A stretch of 6,979 nt of DNA from Burkholderiaceae bacterium. GTDB lineage: Bacteria; Pseudomonadota; Gammaproteobacteria; Burkholderiales; Burkholderiaceae_C. Shown piece by piece: positions 1-6,527 of this stretch (position 1 is its first letter; every line of letters begins with the position of its first letter). The notes below the pieces were generated by a model. The model ran no database searches. It saw nothing but the letters and a program-made list of their open reading frames with translations, and was not told the origin of the DNA. The position numbers and the translations under genes were made by a program. The stretch spans positions 1 to 6,979 of the forward strand of contig JALQVJ010000027.1 in the NCBI GenBank assembly GCA_023260355.1. The letters run 5' to 3'.

Positions 1-1040
1 CCGCAGGCCGCATCGATGTCGTCACCCCGGGTTTTGCGAATGGTGGTCACAATGCCTGCCTCGCTGAGCTGGGCCGCGAAGGCTTTCACCGTGGCCGTGT
101 CAGAGCGCGTCAAGCCCGAAGCCGGAAAAGGATTGAAAGGAATCAGGTTGAACTTGCACGGCACAGGCTCGCCCTGCCCGCGTTTGGGTTTGACCAACTC
201 GATCAAGGCTTGTGCATGCTCGGGCTGGTCGTTGACGCCTGCCAACATGCAGTATTCAAAGGTGATGAAGTCCCGCGGTGCGTGAGGCAGATAGTGGCGA
301 CATGCAGCCAACAGTTCTTGCAGTGGGTACTTGCGATTCAGCGGCACCAAATCGTCACGCAAGGCGTCAATGGGCGCGTGCAACGAGACCGCCAGTGCCA
401 CAGGACAATCCGTGGCCAACCGCTCGATCATCGGCACCACGCCAGAGGTCGAGACGGTGACGCGCCGACGAGAGAGCCCGTAGCCGTGGTCGTCCAGCAT
501 CGTGCGCAAGGCCGGCACCAAGGCGTTGTAGTTTTGCAGTGGCTCGCCCATGCCCATCATCACCACATTGGTGATCACGCGCTCACCTGTGGCTTGCTCG
601 GCGCGCAACGTGTGCTCAACCAGCCAAAGTTGTGCGAGGATCTCCGCCGTACTGAGATTGCGACTGAAACCTTGATGCCCCGTTGAGCAAAAGCGGCAAC
701 CGACCGCGCAGCCCGCTTGCGAGGACACGCACAAGGTGCCCCGATCGTCTTCTGGGATGTAAACCGTCTCAACCGCGTTGCCATCCCCCACATCGAACAA
801 CCATTTGATGGTGCCGTCAGCGGAGTCTTGGCGACTGAGGATGTCGAGAGGCTTGACCGTCGCGTGCGCAGGGAGCTTGTCACGCAGACTCTTGGCCAGG
901 TCGGTCATCTGCGAAAAATCGCTGACGCCACGCTGGTGAATCCACCGGAACAACTGAGTGGCGCGGAAACGCTTTTCACCCAGCTGCTCACAAAAGGCGG
1001 CCAACCCCTCGAGATCAAAATCGAGCAAATTGGCCGTCAT
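1..1040 (-). CDS. rlmN: RlmN, dual-specificity 23S rRNA A2503 / tRNA A37 C2-methyltransferase (3' end cut by window edge)
   Basis: Radical-SAM enzyme that methylates C2 of A2503 in 23S rRNA and of A37 in some tRNAs. I translated this frame by hand from the ATG at 1040; it stays open to the window edge, giving 346 complete codons. The Fe-S cluster motif CX3CX2C is present as Cys111, Cys115 and Cys118 ([16 protein letters not shown]). The SAM-site motif MGMGEP lies at 162-167, [11 protein letters not shown] at 261-271 and [11 protein letters not shown] at 296-306. The last full codon is the Cys of GDDIDAAC, the second catalytic cysteine of the family, so only the short C-terminal tail is missing. 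The gene begins 7 bases after ndk with no clear Shine-Dalgarno sequence, which suggests co-transcription and translational coupling. The order ndk-rlmN is common in Burkholderiales (from memory), usually followed by a type IV pilus biogenesis gene. Codon use matches the neighbouring genes. Confidence 0.97.
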   Translation of the reverse strand, partial: MTANLLDFDLEGLAAFCEQLGEKRFRATQLFRWIHQRGVSDFSQMTDLAKSLRDKLPAHATVKPLDILSRQDSADGTIKWLFDVGDGNAVETVYIPEDDRGTLCVSSQAGCAVGCRFCSTGHQGFSRNLSTAEILAQLWLVEHTLRAEQATGERVITNVVMMGMGEPLQNYNALVPALRTMLDDHGYGLSRRRVTVSTSGVVPMIERLATDCPVALAVSLHAPIDALRDDLVPLNRKYPLQELLAACRHYLPHAPRDFITFEYCMLAGVNDQPEHAQALIELVKPKRGQGEPVPCKFNLIPFNPFPASGLTRSDTATVKAFAAQLSEAGIVTTIRKTRGDDIDAAC

Positions 1041-1047
1041 GACATGA

Positions 1048-1473
1048 TTAACGTGCGTACACGTTCATGCCGGGGAAGAAGAATGACACTTCCACAGCAG
1101 CAGTTTCGGGGGCGTCTGAGCCGTGCACAGCGTTGGCATCAATGCTGTCGGCGAAGTCAGCGCGGATCGTGCCTGCGTCAGCCTTCTTGGGGTCTGTCGC
1201 GCCCATCAGCTCGCGGTTTTTGGCGATCGCGCCTTCACCTTCGAGGACTTGGATCATCACGGGACCGGAGATCATGAAATCGACCAGGTCTTTGAAGAAG
1301 GGGCGCTCTTTGTGCACAGCGTAGAAAGCCTCGGCTTCGCCGCGGGACAGGTGTGCCATTTTGGCGGCCGCGATTTTCAGGCCAGCGCCTTCAAAACGGG
1401 CATAGATTTGACCGATCACGTTCTTGGCAACGGCGTCGGGCTTAATGATGGACAGGGTGCGTTCAATAGCCAT
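1048..1473 (-). CDS. ndk: Nucleoside diphosphate kinase
   Basis: Transfers the gamma-phosphate of ATP to nucleoside diphosphates through a phosphohistidine intermediate, balancing NTP and dNTP pools in the cytoplasm. The protein is 141 residues, the normal family length. It starts [15 protein letters not shown], with the nucleotide-site Lys11, and carries the active-site histidine His117 in NAVHGSD. It ends [12 protein letters not shown] chose the ATG at 1473 because GAGGA precedes it by about 6 bases and it matches the family N-terminus. An in-frame TTG at 1485 would add four residues but lies on the Shine-Dalgarno sequence itself. The 93-base gap to rluB holds a possible promoter, so ndk may be transcribed independently as well as from upstream. 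Nothing is unusual in the protein. Confidence 0.98.
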   Translation of the reverse strand: MAIERTLSIIKPDAVAKNVIGQIYARFEGAGLKIAAAKMAHLSRGEAEAFYAVHKERPFFKDLVDFMISGPVMIQVLEGEGAIAKNRELMGATDPKKADAGTIRADFADSIDANAVHGSDAPETAAVEVSFFFPGMNVYAR

Positions 1474-1520
1474 GATTTTCCTCAAATAAAAACGTTGGGG
1501 CAGATTTCCGAAAGCCTTCT

Positions 1521-1550
1521 ATTCTAACCGGCTGAGGGGGTCGATGTGAG
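1521..1550 (-). promoter_or_regulatory. Possible sigma70 promoter for ndk-rlmN
   Basis: In the rluB-ndk gap the minus strand shows TAGAAT (1526-1521; 5 of 6 to TATAAT). It is preceded, after an 18-base spacer, by CTCACA (1550-1545; 4 of 6 to TTGACA). A start near 1514 would give a leader of about 40 bases before the ndk ATG. This is consensus matching by eye only, and I see no operator. Confidence 0.4.
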
Positions 1551-1566
1551 GCTTTTGCGAGTGGAG

Positions 1567-2709
1567 TTAGCGCTTGAAGCGCTTTTTGGCCTGCTGCTGC
1601 GCCTTGCGCTGCTGTGCAATCGTATCGGCCCCGATATAGCCCAGTGATGTGCGCATGGGGTCGGGTTGACCGCCACCGGATCGGGCGCTTGCGCCACCTG
1701 CTGGGCCTCGACGTTGACTCGCGTTAGGCGAGCGCCCTGTTGGGCGCCCTGGCGCGCGCCCGGGCCCTTTTGAACCGGGGCGCCGCACCGGCTCGGGATT
1801 CGCATCCAACCCAACCGCCGCAGCCAATTGCCCCACGTCTCTCGGGCTGAGCTCAACCCAGGTCCCTCTGCGAAGCCCCCGAGGCAACACCACGCTGCCG
1901 TAGCGGATGCGGATCAATCGGGAAACCGCATGCCCAACGGCCTCGAACAGCCGGCGCACCTCTCGATTTCGCCCCTCTGCGATGGTGACTTTGTACCAAG
2001 TGTTGGCGCCTTCACCACCGCCTTCGCTGAGTGTCAAAAATTGTGCAGGACCATCTTCAAGCTCAATACCCGAGGTCAAACGCTGCTTGGACTCATCGGT
2101 CACCGTGCCCAAGACCCGAACGGCATACTCCCTCTCCAACCCAAACCGAGGGTGCATCAACTGGTTGGCCAATTGACCTGAGTTGCTGAACAAAAGCAAG
2201 CCTTCAGTGTTGAGGTCCAAGCGGCCCACCGACTGCCATTTGCCCTGATGCAAGCGCGGCAATTTGCGAAACACCGTGGGGCGATTTTGAGGGTCATCGT
2301 GCGTCACCACCTCGCCCACGGGCTTGTGATACGCAAGGACACGCATGGGCGGCGGCGCAATGGTCACCCGAATCGGCTTGCCATTCACGCGGACGGTGTC
2401 GCCAAATTTGATTCGCTGTCCCACGTGAGCGGGCTCGTTGTTGACTGAGACCCGTCCCTCGAGGATCAAACGCTCCATGTCCAAGCGGGAGCCCACGCCT
2501 GCTTGTGCCAACACCTTGTGCAACTTTGGCATGTCTTGCTGGGGCGGCAGGACCCGCTTGTAGGCCACAGGTGATTCGTCGCCTTGGCTGGCGTCGAAAT
2601 CCCCGGATAAGACGTCCTGCAAATCAACAGCGCTCTCATTGAGCTCGATGCTCTGCGCGTCGGTATCTTCTGGCAAACGGCCCTCACGGGCGGGTTCTTT
2701 GGGTTGCAT
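1567..2709 (-). CDS. rluB: RluB-type 23S rRNA pseudouridine synthase (RsuA/RluB family) with long basic tail
   Basis: Isomerises a uridine of 23S rRNA (U2605 in E. coli) to pseudouridine near the peptidyl-transferase centre. The 380-residue protein has an acidic lead of about 57 residues. An S4 RNA-binding domain follows at about 60-113 (MPKLHKVLAQAGVGSRLDMERLI). The catalytic domain runs from about 123 to 300, with the catalytic Asp165 in GRLDLNTEG and the RsuA-family signature GRNREVRRL at 246-254. The tail, about 308-380, is rich in Gly, Pro, Arg, Ala and Ser and ends AKKRFKR; such basic tails are common on RluB but poorly conserved. The ATG at 2709 sits 9 bases after the scpB stop with only a weak Shine-Dalgarno, so translational coupling to scpB is likely. 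The RsuA or RluE/RluF relatives are the alternative; the scpB linkage and the tail favour RluB. Confidence 0.93.
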   Translation of the reverse strand: MQPKEPAREGRLPEDTDAQSIELNESAVDLQDVLSGDFDASQGDESPVAYKRVLPPQQDMPKLHKVLAQAGVGSRLDMERLILEGRVSVNNEPAHVGQRIKFGDTVRVNGKPIRVTIAPPPMRVLAYHKPVGEVVTHDDPQNRPTVFRKLPRLHQGKWQSVGRLDLNTEGLLLFSNSGQLANQLMHPRFGLEREYAVRVLGTVTDESKQRLTSGIELEDGPAQFLTLSEGGGEGANTWYKVTIAEGRNREVRRLFEAVGHAVSRLIRIRYGSVVLPRGLRRGTWVELSPRDVGQLAAAVGLDANPEPVRRPGSKGPGRAPGRPTGRSPNASQRRGPAGGASARSGGGQPDPMRTSLGYIGADTIAQQRKAQQQAKKRFKR

Positions 2710-2718
2710 GGTCTCGGT

Positions 2719-3603
2719 CTATTCCGGTTTGGGTGAGCCCACACCGTCAGTGTCAGGCTCGGACATGGCGTTCGAGTTGTTCTCGGGTGCCACAGATTGA
2801 TCGGAATCACGATCGGGCTTTGTCGGCTCAGTGACGCCAACCTCCTCACGTGAAACACCCTCAGCTGGATCAGCTGTCTGGGGGTCAGGGATTGCGTTTG
2901 CACTGGGGGCCGAGTCAACAGCGAGCTGCGCAATCGCGGGCTCAATCGACGCCTCAGAGGAGCTGTCGACAGGCTGTGCACCCTCGCCATGCTCCTGAAG
3001 GTCTAAACCAGGCGCCCACAGTGCCGCTTCTTCGGCGCTGAGTCCAGCAGCCTCAAGCGCCGCGTCTTGTCCTGACAAGGCGTCCTCTAACTGCACATCG
3101 GTCAGTTCGGGAAGCTGATCCAACGAAGCCAGCCCCAAATCCTCGAGGAATTGCTTGGTGGTCGCCAGCAGGGCCGGGCGGCCCACCGTTTCGCGGTGTC
3201 CGATCACTTCGACCCAGCCACGATCTTCGAGCTGCTTGATGATGAGCGAGTTGACGGTCACACCTCGAATGTCTTCGATATCGCCGCGTGTGACCGGCTG
3301 GCGATAGGCAATGATGGCCAGCGTTTCGAGCGCAGCTCTGGTGTATTTCGGTGGCTTTTCGGGATGCATGCGATCCAGATAGCGGCGCATTTCTGGTCGG
3401 CTTTGAAAACGCCACCCTGTGGCAACGCACACCAGCTCAACCCCGCGCTGAGTCCACTCCTGTTGCAATTGCTGGAGGAGTTGCTTGACGGTATCGGCAG
3501 TGAGTTGATCCTCAAACAGCGAGGTCAGGTCTTTGAGAGACAAGGGCTGACCGGAACAAATCAGGGCTGTTTCGAGGATGCGCTTGGCATCCGTTGTATT
3601 CAT
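2719..3603 (-). CDS. scpB: ScpB, SMC-ScpAB condensin subunit (winged-helix), with long acidic tail
   Basis: Kleisin-interacting subunit of the SMC-ScpAB complex, which compacts and segregates the chromosome. The protein is 294 residues. Two winged-helix domains occupy about 5-80 ([20 protein letters not shown]) and 88-165, the latter with the family-typical [19 protein letters not shown] at 92-110 and the [18 protein letters not shown] block from 141. Residues from about 170 to 294 form an acidic, Ala/Ser/Pro-rich, probably disordered extension, which makes it longer than the roughly 200-residue core of well-studied ScpB proteins. No scpA is in this window. The start ATG at 3603 fits the family N-terminus, although no clear Shine-Dalgarno precedes it. 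rluB follows after 9 bases; scpB-rluB linkage is widespread in bacteria. Confidence 0.95.
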   Translation of the reverse strand: MNTTDAKRILETALICSGQPLSLKDLTSLFEDQLTADTVKQLLQQLQQEWTQRGVELVCVATGWRFQSRPEMRRYLDRMHPEKPPKYTRAALETLAIIAYRQPVTRGDIEDIRGVTVNSLIIKQLEDRGWVEVIGHRETVGRPALLATTKQFLEDLGLASLDQLPELTDVQLEDALSGQDAALEAAGLSAEEAALWAPGLDLQEHGEGAQPVDSSSEASIEPAIAQLAVDSAPSANAIPDPQTADPAEGVSREEVGVTEPTKPDRDSDQSVAPENNSNAMSEPDTDGVGSPKPE

Positions 3604-3670
3604 GTCGTCAGTGTCTGATGAGTTTCGATGCGAGAAGGCGTTTCTCAGCTCGACGAGGGCGCACCTGCGT

Positions 3671-4681
3671 TCAAAGCAGGCTCAGTGCATTGTACCCAAG
3701 CCCGCTGGTTTCAAAAGCCTTCAGCAAATGGGCAGGCGGCGCGACCCACCAGTGTAGGGACATACCAGTTACTGGGTGGATCAGCGCCAAGTCGTGGGCG
3801 TGCAGGCCTTGTGTTTCGAGGCCCAGTTCGGCGCGCCCGCCGTACAAGCCATCTCCGACCAAGGGCATGCCACGCCATGCCATGTGCACGCGAATTTGAT
3901 GGGTGCGCCCGGTGCGCAGTTTGCAACGCAACAGCAGGTAGGGTCCGCTGGCATCCAATACGGTGGCTTCGGTTTGAGCGGGCTTTCCACCTGCCACGAC
4001 CCCCATGCGGAGTCTATTCTTGGGGTCGCGGCCAATGGGCTGGTCAACTTCGAATACATCCCCCACGGCAGCCTGCCCCTTGGCCAGCGCGACATAAACG
4101 CGTTGCACACTGCGCGTGGCAAGTTGCTCAACCAAATGTGCCATCGCCTGCCTTGACTTGGCGACCACCATCAAACCACTGGTGTTCTTGTCCAAACGGT
4201 GGACGATCCCGGCACGCGGCAGGTGCTTCGCCTCGGCATGATGGTGGAGCAATCCATTCAAAACTGTGCCTGTCCAATTGCCCGCACCGGGATGCACCAC
4301 CAACCCTGCTGGCTTGTTGATGACCAAGAGGTGCTCGTCCTCAAACACGATATCCAGGGGCACGTGCTCAGCGCGAAAAGCATGCGCCGCAGGTGTAGGT
4401 TGCAACTCGATTTCGACCCATTGGCCAGCGCTCACCTTGGTCGCCGGTTTAGGGGTCAATTTGCCATCGACTTTGGCGCAGCCGTCCTGAACCAGTTGCG
4501 CCAAGTAGGAGCGCGACAATTCGGGAATCCAATCCGCGAGGCATTTATCCAATCGCTGCCCATGAGCCAGCGCATCTGCCTTGATCGATCGGATCTCTGG
4601 GGCGCCTCCAGTGTCAGTCTCAGGTGTGAGCAAGTCTTCCTCGACCGCCTCATGGGGGGCGCATATAATTTTTTGAATCAC
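3671..4681 (-). CDS. rluD: RluD-type 23S rRNA pseudouridine synthase (RluA family)
   Basis: Makes the pseudouridines of helix 69 of 23S rRNA (1911, 1915 and 1917 in E. coli), at the intersubunit bridge used in subunit joining and termination. The protein is 336 residues. A poorly conserved acidic lead of about 35 residues is followed by an S4 domain at about 42-95 ([20 protein letters not shown]). The RluA-type catalytic domain has [11 protein letters not shown] at 122-132, the catalytic Asp164 in HRLDKNTSG, and the downstream [10 protein letters not shown] block. The start is a GTG at 4681, supported by AGGAG five bases upstream; there is no in-frame ATG between it and the S4 domain. It is divergent from bamD, as in E. 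coli and many proteobacteria. The partner gene pgeF, often found after rluD, is absent; scpB follows after 67 bases. Confidence 0.95.
   Translation of the reverse strand: MIQKIICAPHEAVEEDLLTPETDTGGAPEIRSIKADALAHGQRLDKCLADWIPELSRSYLAQLVQDGCAKVDGKLTPKPATKVSAGQWVEIELQPTPAAHAFRAEHVPLDIVFEDEHLLVINKPAGLVVHPGAGNWTGTVLNGLLHHHAEAKHLPRAGIVHRLDKNTSGLMVVAKSRQAMAHLVEQLATRSVQRVYVALAKGQAAVGDVFEVDQPIGRDPKNRLRMGVVAGGKPAQTEATVLDASGPYLLLRCKLRTGRTHQIRVHMAWRGMPLVGDGLYGGRAELGLETQGLHAHDLALIHPVTGMSLHWWVAPPAHLLKAFETSGLGYNALSLL
4641..4669 (+). promoter_or_regulatory. Promoter for bamD
   Basis: The plus strand has a perfect TATAAT (4664-4669) with TCGACC (4641-4646; 4 of 6 to TTGACA) exactly 17 bases upstream. Transcription would begin near 4676, giving a leader of about 48 bases before bamD. 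The promoter lies within the first 14 codons of the oppositely oriented rluD, so the two transcripts would overlap by their 5' ends. Confidence 0.65.
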
Positions 4682-4686
4682 ACGAG

Positions 4687-4691
4687 CTCCT
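4687..4691 (-). promoter_or_regulatory. Shine-Dalgarno deciding the rluD GTG start
   Basis: AGGAG on the minus strand lies 5 bases before the GTG at 4681. It is the strongest ribosome binding site near the 5' end of rluD and is the reason for choosing a GTG start rather than the in-frame TTG at codon 17. Confidence 0.65.
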
Positions 4692-4723
4692 GATGAGGTC
4701 GTGACAACATTTGCAAGGAAGTC

Positions 4724-5515
4724 ATGTCGAAATTATCCGCGCTTTATTTGGGACTCGTGTTCTTCGTCGTGGGATGTGCGTCTACTTCAGAGCAGGACAA
4801 AACACTGGGATGGAGTCCCAACAGGATTTACCAAGAGGCCCGCGACGAGCAGGCTGCCGGCAACAACGACAAAGCAGCCCAGCTTTACGAAAAGCTTGAA
4901 GGGCGCGCTGCTGGCACACCGCTGGCCCAGCAAGCCATGCTAGACGCTGCATACATGCGCTACAAAACCCGCGAGCCCGCATATGCGAACAGCATTCTCG
5001 AACGTTTCATGCGCACGCACCCGACAAGCCCGGCCATGGATTACGCGCTGTACCTCAAAGGCTTGGTGAACTTCAACGATGAATCCGGCTTCTTCGGTTT
5101 TTTGAACGCCCAAGACTTGAGTGAGCGTGACCAAAAGGCGGCGAAAGACGCTTTCGAGACCTTCAGAGAATTGGTGACGCGCTTCCCCGATTCGAAATAT
5201 GCCAAGGATGCGCAACAGCGCATGGCATATATCGTCAACGCCCTGGCTCAATACGAAGTGAATGTGGCGCGGTATTACCTCAAGCGCGGCGCCCACCTTG
5301 CTGCCGTTTCTCGCGCGCAACAAGCACTCACAGACTACCCGCAATCCCCCGCGTTGGAAGAAGCTCTGGCGGTGTTGGTACAGGCCTACGACGCCATGGG
5401 CTTGACGCAATTGCGCGATGACAACAAACGCGTGTTGCAAAGCAACTTCCCACAAAGCCGCTATCTCAAGGACGGCATCCAAGAGTCCGTGAAATCTTGG
5501 TGGAAGCTTTGGTGA
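4724..5515 (+). CDS. bamD: BamD, outer membrane protein assembly lipoprotein
   Basis: Essential lipoprotein of the BAM complex, which folds beta-barrel proteins into the outer membrane; formerly called ComL or YfiO. The 263-residue protein begins with a short lipoprotein signal peptide, a hydrophobic core LYLGLVFFVVGC and a lipobox VVG-Cys18. The next residues are Ala-Ser, so export to the outer membrane by the Lol pathway is expected. The rest is helical TPR-type sequence (about 30-245), including the BamD-like stretches RFMRTHPTSPAMDYALYLKG and YEVNVARYYLKRGAHLAAVS. The ATG at 4724 is preceded by AAGGA at good spacing and by a promoter at 4641-4669. It is divergent from rluD and convergent with the helicase gene. 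Length and composition are normal for the family. Confidence 0.95.
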   Translation: MSKLSALYLGLVFFVVGCASTSEQDKTLGWSPNRIYQEARDEQAAGNNDKAAQLYEKLEGRAAGTPLAQQAMLDAAYMRYKTREPAYANSILERFMRTHPTSPAMDYALYLKGLVNFNDESGFFGFLNAQDLSERDQKAAKDAFETFRELVTRFPDSKYAKDAQQRMAYIVNALAQYEVNVARYYLKRGAHLAAVSRAQQALTDYPQSPALEEALAVLVQAYDAMGLTQLRDDNKRVLQSNFPQSRYLKDGIQESVKSWWKLW

Positions 5516-5518
5516 AGA

Positions 5519-5533
5519 CGCAGGCGTCCTGCG
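5519..5533. terminator. Small hairpin between convergent bamD and helicase gene, possible terminator
   Basis: CGCAGG and CCTGCG pair perfectly (6 bp) around a CGT loop, starting 3 bases after the bamD stop. No T-run follows, only a short AAACTTTC, so intrinsic termination would be weak. A second hairpin, GCGCC-TTAC-GGCGC at 5565-5578, covers the helicase stop codon. Together they could separate the two convergent transcripts. Confidence 0.3.
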
Positions 5534-5569
5534 CCTAAACTTTCGGCGAGAGACCAGGGTTGAAGCGCC

Positions 5570-6415
5570 TTACGGCGCATTGAGTGTCACCAGGCTTTGA
5601 ACCCAAGCGCTGGCTTGTTCGGGCTGAGTCAAAACCCGCATGGGGGGCAAGGCGGCACGCAAGCGGCTGCCGTAACTGCTGCGCATGAGCCGGGTATCCC
5701 CAATCACCAGCAAGCCTCGGTCCGTTTCAGTGCGGATCAGCCGGCCAGCGCCCTGCTTCAGGGCCACTGCAGTGGCAGGCAAACTGTGGCGCGAGAAGGC
5801 TGACTCGCCCTCTGCTTCAAACCTCTGCGCTCTAGCTTTGCCGACAGGGTCATCGGGGACTGGAAACGGCAACTTGTCCAACACGACCATTTGCAACATG
5901 TCGCCCGGCATATCCACGCCCTCCCAAAACGACACCGACGCCACGAGGATCGCACCCGAGTGGGGGTTGGGATCAGCAAATCTCGCCAACAGACGCGGCT
6001 TGGGATCCTCCCCTTGCACCAAAACAGCGATGTCCGAGTCTTGCAGCGCGTCTCGAAATGCATTCGCAGCTGCCTCCAACGCTCGGAGACTGGTCGTTAA
6101 AAACAGAGTTCTGCCACCCAAATCTTTGACCCACGGCAAAACTTCGTGCGTCAGCCTTTGCGTGTGCATCGGATCGCTGGGCTGCGGCAAGCTGGAAGGC
6201 ACCCACAGCGCTGCCTGTCGCGCATGGTCAAAGGGACTCTCAACGACTTGGGTTTGTGCACCGCTCAGCCCCAAAGGCTCGCAAAACCACGACAGGCTAT
6301 CGTTATCACCCAGTGTGGCAGAGGTGAACACCCAGCTCCTCGGCCCGTTGTAAGAGCCCTCTCCGGCTCTGCCGGAGAAAAGAGCTGAATAGTAGCCGTC
6401 GATTGATCGCGTCAT
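5570..6415 (-). CDS. dinG: DinG/YoaA-family ATP-dependent DNA helicase, C-terminal part only, fused to 25 foreign codons
   Basis: The family comprises XPD-like superfamily 2 helicases with an Fe-S cluster, moving 5' to 3' and acting in DNA repair. From about codon 26 (6340) to the stop at 5570 this is the second motor domain. It has the SATLG motif at 32-36, motif V FWEGVDMPGD at 163-172, LPFPVPDDP at 182-190 and motif VI QGAGRLIR at 221-228 with the following IGDTR. The Walker A motif, the four Fe-S cysteines and the DEAH box, normally several hundred residues upstream, are all missing. The first 25 codons (MTRSIDGYYSALFSG...) do not resemble the family and probably belong to other DNA. They do have an ATG with AAGGA 9 bases upstream. 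As it stands the product cannot be an active helicase. The LPF.VPDDP and LKQG.GRLIR wording resembles YoaA as well as DinG. The gene is convergent with bamD. Confidence 0.85.
   Translation of the reverse strand: MTRSIDGYYSALFSGRAGEGSYNGPRSWVFTSATLGDNDSLSWFCEPLGLSGAQTQVVESPFDHARQAALWVPSSLPQPSDPMHTQRLTHEVLPWVKDLGGRTLFLTTSLRALEAAANAFRDALQDSDIAVLVQGEDPKPRLLARFADPNPHSGAILVASVSFWEGVDMPGDMLQMVVLDKLPFPVPDDPVGKARAQRFEAEGESAFSRHSLPATAVALKQGAGRLIRTETDRGLLVIGDTRLMRSSYGSRLRAALPPMRVLTQPEQASAWVQSLVTLNAP
6338..6350. other. Breakpoint where helicase homology ends
   Basis: On the minus strand, recognisable helicase sequence begins at Arg-Ser-Trp-Val-Phe-Thr-Ser-Ala-Thr-Leu (Arg codon at 6340-6338). Codons just upstream (Tyr-Asn-Gly-Pro) and everything beyond to 6979 lack any helicase sequence, although about two thirds of the protein should follow. 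The exact base cannot be fixed by eye. This may be an assembly or cloning join or a genomic rearrangement. Confidence 0.7.
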
Positions 6416-6419
6416 GCGG

Positions 6420-6441
6420 AGTGATCCTTTTCGGGATCATT
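6420..6441. repeat. Inverted repeat at the ribosome binding site of the unknown frame
   Basis: TGATCC (6422-6427) pairs with GGATCA (6434-6439) around TTTTCG. One G-T and one A-T pair extend the stem to 8 pairs. It lies between the possible -10 box and the ATG at 6415 and covers the AAGGA. It could be an operator or an RNA hairpin hiding the ribosome binding site, or it could be chance. Confidence 0.4.
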
Positions 6442-6469
6442 CTATACGATTCGGGCCGGGTTGGAGAAA
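6439..6469 (-). promoter_or_regulatory. Possible promoter for the reading frame starting at 6415
   Basis: On the minus strand TATAGAAT (6446-6439) lies 17 bases after TTTCTC (6469-6464; only 3 of 6 to TTGACA). Transcription would start near 6434, inside the palindrome at 6420-6441, and AAGGA follows before the ATG at 6415. The -35 match is poor, so this is tentative. Confidence 0.3.
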
Positions 6470-6527
6470 CGTGGTTCTTCTAAAATTCAGCGATTCGGGT
6501 CTGTCGGTAGCAAAGTGCTGCTGCCCC

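Larger units (their letters stand above)
6344..6527. other. Unassigned linker between helicase fragment and clpB
   Basis: This stretch covers the unrecognised first codons of the fused reading frame (to 6415) and 112 non-coding bases (6416-6527). Rows of 60 bases here count to roughly 50-57% GC, lower than the clpB part beside it. It contains a perfect 8-bp hairpin (6360-6378), a palindrome (6420-6441) and a possible minus-strand promoter. It could be the intergenic region downstream of clpB in the second organism plus the start of that organism's next gene. I do not recognise the encoded peptide. Confidence 0.5.

Noticed and set aside
1474..1485. Upstream TTG start for ndk adding four residues
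   Set aside because: The TTG overlaps the GAGGA ribosome binding site, and the ATG at 1473 gives the standard 141-residue protein.
1123..1527. Plus-strand open frame of 134 codons opposite ndk
   Set aside because: It is antisense to a complete, canonical ndk and is explained by the codon bias of that gene.
1569..1587. AGCGC-TTGAA-GCGCT hairpin followed by five T on the plus strand, terminator-like
   Set aside because: It sits in the last codons of rluB (KKRFKR and stop) and points against the direction of transcription here. The stem is only 5 bp, so coding constraint explains it.
3628..4693. Long plus-strand open frames opposite rluD (3628-4320, 3776-4156, 4199-4693)
   Set aside because: They lie wholly antisense to a well-supported rluD gene, have low-complexity compositions typical of shadow frames and show no recognisable motif or convincing ribosome binding site.
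4940..5482. Minus-strand open frame of 180 codons opposite bamD
   Set aside because: It is a shadow of bamD; the plus-strand lipoprotein has a signal peptide, ribosome binding site and promoter, and the antisense frame has none of these.
5685..6353. Plus-strand open frame of 222 codons opposite the helicase fragment
   Set aside because: It is antisense to clear helicase motifs V and VI and shows no motif of its own.
6344..6527. Insertion sequence or integration site at the helicase break
   Set aside because: No transposase or integrase fragment, tRNA end or target duplication is visible, and the far side is a housekeeping clpB rather than the rest of the helicase gene.
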